Source: Datisca glomerata
Lineage: Eukaryota; Streptophyta; Magnoliopsida; Cucurbitales; Datiscaceae
DNA: 64,000 nt
Direction: 5' to 3'
NCBI GenBank assembly: GCA_003255025.1
Contig: QANY01004135.1
Coordinates: 1,463,649 to 1,527,648, forward strand
In this document: positions 61,270-64,000 of the stretch, in pieces
Layout of the letters: every line of letters starts with the position of its first letter
Position numbering within the stretch: position 1 is the first letter of the stretch
The notes under the pieces: model-generated
The model's input: the letters and a program-made list of their open reading frames with translations, nothing else
Told to the model about the DNA's origin: nothing
The model's database searches: none
Program-made: the position numbers and the translations under genes

Positions 61270-63440
61270 ATTTTGATTTGTCAGGTTTTTAGGTTTGTGG
61301 ATTTATATACTGTTTCAGGTTAGTAATTGAAATAATTTTGATTCAAATGAAAATGGCTTTTGTCTTGATCAGCATTATTACATGTTCGGTTAATTATTTC
61401 AATTTAACAGTTATAAATTAACATAATTAAATTTTTTTATTCATATTATTAAATTATATAACTGAAATCTTTATAAATTCTCATTACACATACACTTAGA
61501 ATTATATATTAGTTCAAATGAGTTGTTTTGCAATTATAAAAACAAATTGAGTGGATTAAGGGCTTTATAGATTTCCAATATAAATATATTTTGAATTATA
61601 TTTTGATTCAAATAAGTTTTGGTATTTTATAAACAATGTGAGAAGAAAAAAATGCATATTGGTATTTTTATCAATAATTATAAAAAAATTGAACTTACGA
61701 TATATATTATATACTAATATTTTATCATGTGCGTTTCACGTGATTATTTAAATCAGAAATTTCTTTTGTATAAGTAATTATTTAAACAATTCAATTAAGC
61801 GTTTTAAGGAAAAAAATCTTTTCCATATTCATTAAGTGGGATCAATGATTAACTTTAAACTTTAATAACTGATAGAACCTTAGCCCAATGAATTAAATCA
61901 GTGATTAGTGATGAATTCAGACTTTCTGACCCATTAGAATAAGAAACTATATTATATTTTATGAGCTTGAAGTAAAAAAATAAAAAGAAATAAACATAAA
62001 GTAGTTTAAAAGTAAGGTAGGATAATTGAAAATGTAAAAATGTAATTAGTGAAATCACATTTTTATGAGGATGAATTTTAATTAATTGTAATAGGAAACA
62101 TGTAATAGGAAACATGTCAGATCTACCATATTATCTTAAAAAATATCAATAATGATATTATCGTAAAAAGTATTTCTCTAAATTTAGTGTTTTATATATG
62201 TTATAGATTAATAATGTAATGTAGATATTACATAAACACATATAATGCATCGTATAAACTTATTATGCACATACACACAAATATATTATTTTATTCATGC
62301 AAATTTGATGATAGATTCATTATACATTTTTGGGTATTCTTGCCGACGTCCTTGCTACCTAAAATCATTTGCTAAAATTAACAAGTTAGCTTAAAACTTA
62401 TCATTTACTTATATTTGTCTATGAACCTATTTACAGGAGACTTATTTTCAACTTTTAATTTACAATATATAAATTAATTTAAATTTTAGGAAATTCTATA
62501 ATTTATGAATGATGAAAAAAATTAATTTACTTACTATTTTTAATTAACAAAGCATTAGGTATTTTACACAAAATGCTAGATAGAAAAGAAATGAAGGAGG
62601 TGTGTGCTGTGAAGAGATGAAAAAGAGAGAAGGAATGAGGAAGGTTCATGGCTGTGTGTAGGTAAACAAGAAGATGTGGATGAAAAGGGTATAATGAAAA
62701 ATGATGAGATAGAAGGCAAATGAGTAAAAAAGATGAGTGGAATATGCAGATTCACCATATTGTGGCTCACTTAAAAGGCAACAATAGGCAGCGTCATTTT
62801 TTTTGTTCATTTAGTCATCAATCACCATCCCCTTGTTCCTAATTTTTCTGTGTTCCATGTCATCTATCTTTTTTTATTCGGTCTTCCTTGCTGTCAACAA
62901 TACCTTAGTGTGATTGACATCAATTGTCCAAATTAGTGATTTAATTTGAACCGCTCATTCTGTTGCACCAAGGAAGACCAACCCTTGTTGAGATTAAGAA
63001 GGTTTTGTTTATTTAAAATGAGATTTGGAAACTAAATTATAGTAGTCTTGTGCGCTTAGTCCATATTTAAACATAAAGGAAGTCATTGCTGATCTTATCG
63101 AAATTTTAAAATCATCTTTTGAAGTTAATCTCCATGTCGTTCTTGCCGAGAAATATTCTCTTCCTTCCTAGGTCTGTCAATGGATTTCATCGGTTTATTT
63201 TTTTTTTGGGTTTCATCAAGAAATCTTATTTTTTTGGTTCTGCTAAATTTACGTCAATTTAGAGCTCGAAAATAGCTCAGATGATCGCCAATGTTGAGTC
63301 TAGAATCGCCATGTATGTAGGGCCGGCAAAAATGACGATGATCCTCCATGTGATCACCATCATTTTTTGTTAAGATCACCTACACACGTGGTGATCGCAT
63401 TATACACTCGCCACGTATAAAGTTAGCCATCTATGTAGTG
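61270..63440. other. AT-rich intergenic DNA downstream of AOC
   Basis: Contains the 3' UTR of AOC and then AT-rich DNA without readable domains. The minus-strand frames at 61855-62115 and 62576-62770 are low-complexity. From about 63250 to 63430 the words 'gatcgcc', 'gatcacc' and 'gtggtgatcgc' recur in both orientations, possibly debris of an inverted-repeat element. Confidence 0.45.
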
Positions 63441-63690
63441 ATAACTGATATATTGTAATTAAATATATTAAAGATTACTTAGTTTGGTCATTACCCTTCT
63501 CATGATAGTTTATAAACTGTATAATATAGGCTTGTAATTCATTCGATGAGTAATATAGTGAAGCTTTCTCTTCTCTTCCTAATCTTCTTCTCATGCTTTT
63601 TATTCTCCTTTGTCTCATCTTGCTTACTATCTCACATACAAACCTTATAAACTATGACTAATTCATGATATCAGAACCATTCTAGACACA
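63440..63690 (+). mobile_element. Possible copia LTR end with primer-site remnant
   Basis: At 63666-63677 'tgatatcagaac' resembles the TGGTATCAGAGC primer site of plant copia elements, and the preceding pyrimidine-rich stretch resembles the end of a copia LTR ('ttctcttctcttcctaatct'). No coding domain follows before the window ends, and the other LTR is not visible. Confidence 0.4.
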
Positions 63691-64000
63691 CATCTATGAC
63701 TAATTCATCCTCTTCTTCTTCCCCAATCTTTTTTTAGTAAATATTTACAACATTATCTCAAGTATACTCGACTCCGTATATCAAATTGAATCAATTATGA
63801 AATTGTAGAAATGATGAACCTGTTGGTTCTGATTTTGGATGGAAAAGTGATGAGTTTCAGAGATGATGAACCTTTCTAGTTCTGATCTTTTATTGAAGGA
63901 AAAATTATGTTTGTTTAGAATGAGGGATGATGTATATATACAAATGATTCTAACGGTTGCCTACGATCTCCTATGGTTCCAACGGATGCCTACTTGTAGC
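63691..64000. other. Unassigned window end
   Basis: Two similar phrases, 'gatgaacctgttggttctga' (about 63814) and 'gatgaacctttctagttctga'-like (about 63863), form a short direct repeat. No gene is recognised. Confidence 0.4.

Noticed and set aside
63240..63440. GATCGCC/GATCACC-rich stretch as a regulatory cluster
   Set aside because: Copies are irregular and in mixed orientation with no nearby gene start; more likely repeat debris.

Overview
The window is nuclear DNA of a flowering plant, most likely a eudicot. It is AT-rich, its genes carry GT-AG introns and chloroplast-targeted N-termini, and it holds plant LTR retrotransposons (Ty1/copia, Ty3/gypsy), CACTA transposons and MITE-like elements. 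There are no bacterial-type operons and no tRNA or rRNA genes that I can see. All gene models below were spliced by eye.

Two gene islands flank a large transposon cluster. Left island (1.4-17.2 kb): (i) a complete nine-exon plus-strand gene for a plastid DUF2854-type membrane protein (1390-5891); (ii) a convergent four-exon minus-strand gene for an unrecognised 313-residue plant protein (7016-9691), whose third intron contains a poly-C tract with two undetermined bases; (iii) a five-exon minus-strand gene for an unrecognised 463-residue protein that looks like a beta-propeller (14184-17185). Microsatellite-rich intergenic DNA separates (ii) and (iii). Right island: a complete three-exon allene oxide cyclase gene (60277-61269), the jasmonate biosynthesis enzyme of plastids, with a TATA-like box upstream.

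Transposon cluster (18.8-59.8 kb): a decayed Ty3/gypsy element with both LTRs and unusual internal tandem repeats (18779-26119); a CACTA element with a broken TNP2-type transposase, into which a second, non-autonomous CACTA element (27642-31616) has jumped with a clean 3-bp target duplication, and which carries an exon piece of a callose synthase gene; a plant-mobile-domain pseudogene; a minus-strand gypsy pol remnant; a minus-strand copia remnant with a 2.1-kb LTR; a TIR element; a large inverted repeat with a Harbinger-like MITE inside; and an old minus-strand copia (50039-59784) split by a younger, internally deleted copia (51698-54987). The flanking genes show no functional link to one another. 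The most notable content is the layered insertion history, the Pack-type gene capture and the satellite-like arrays inside a retrotransposon.
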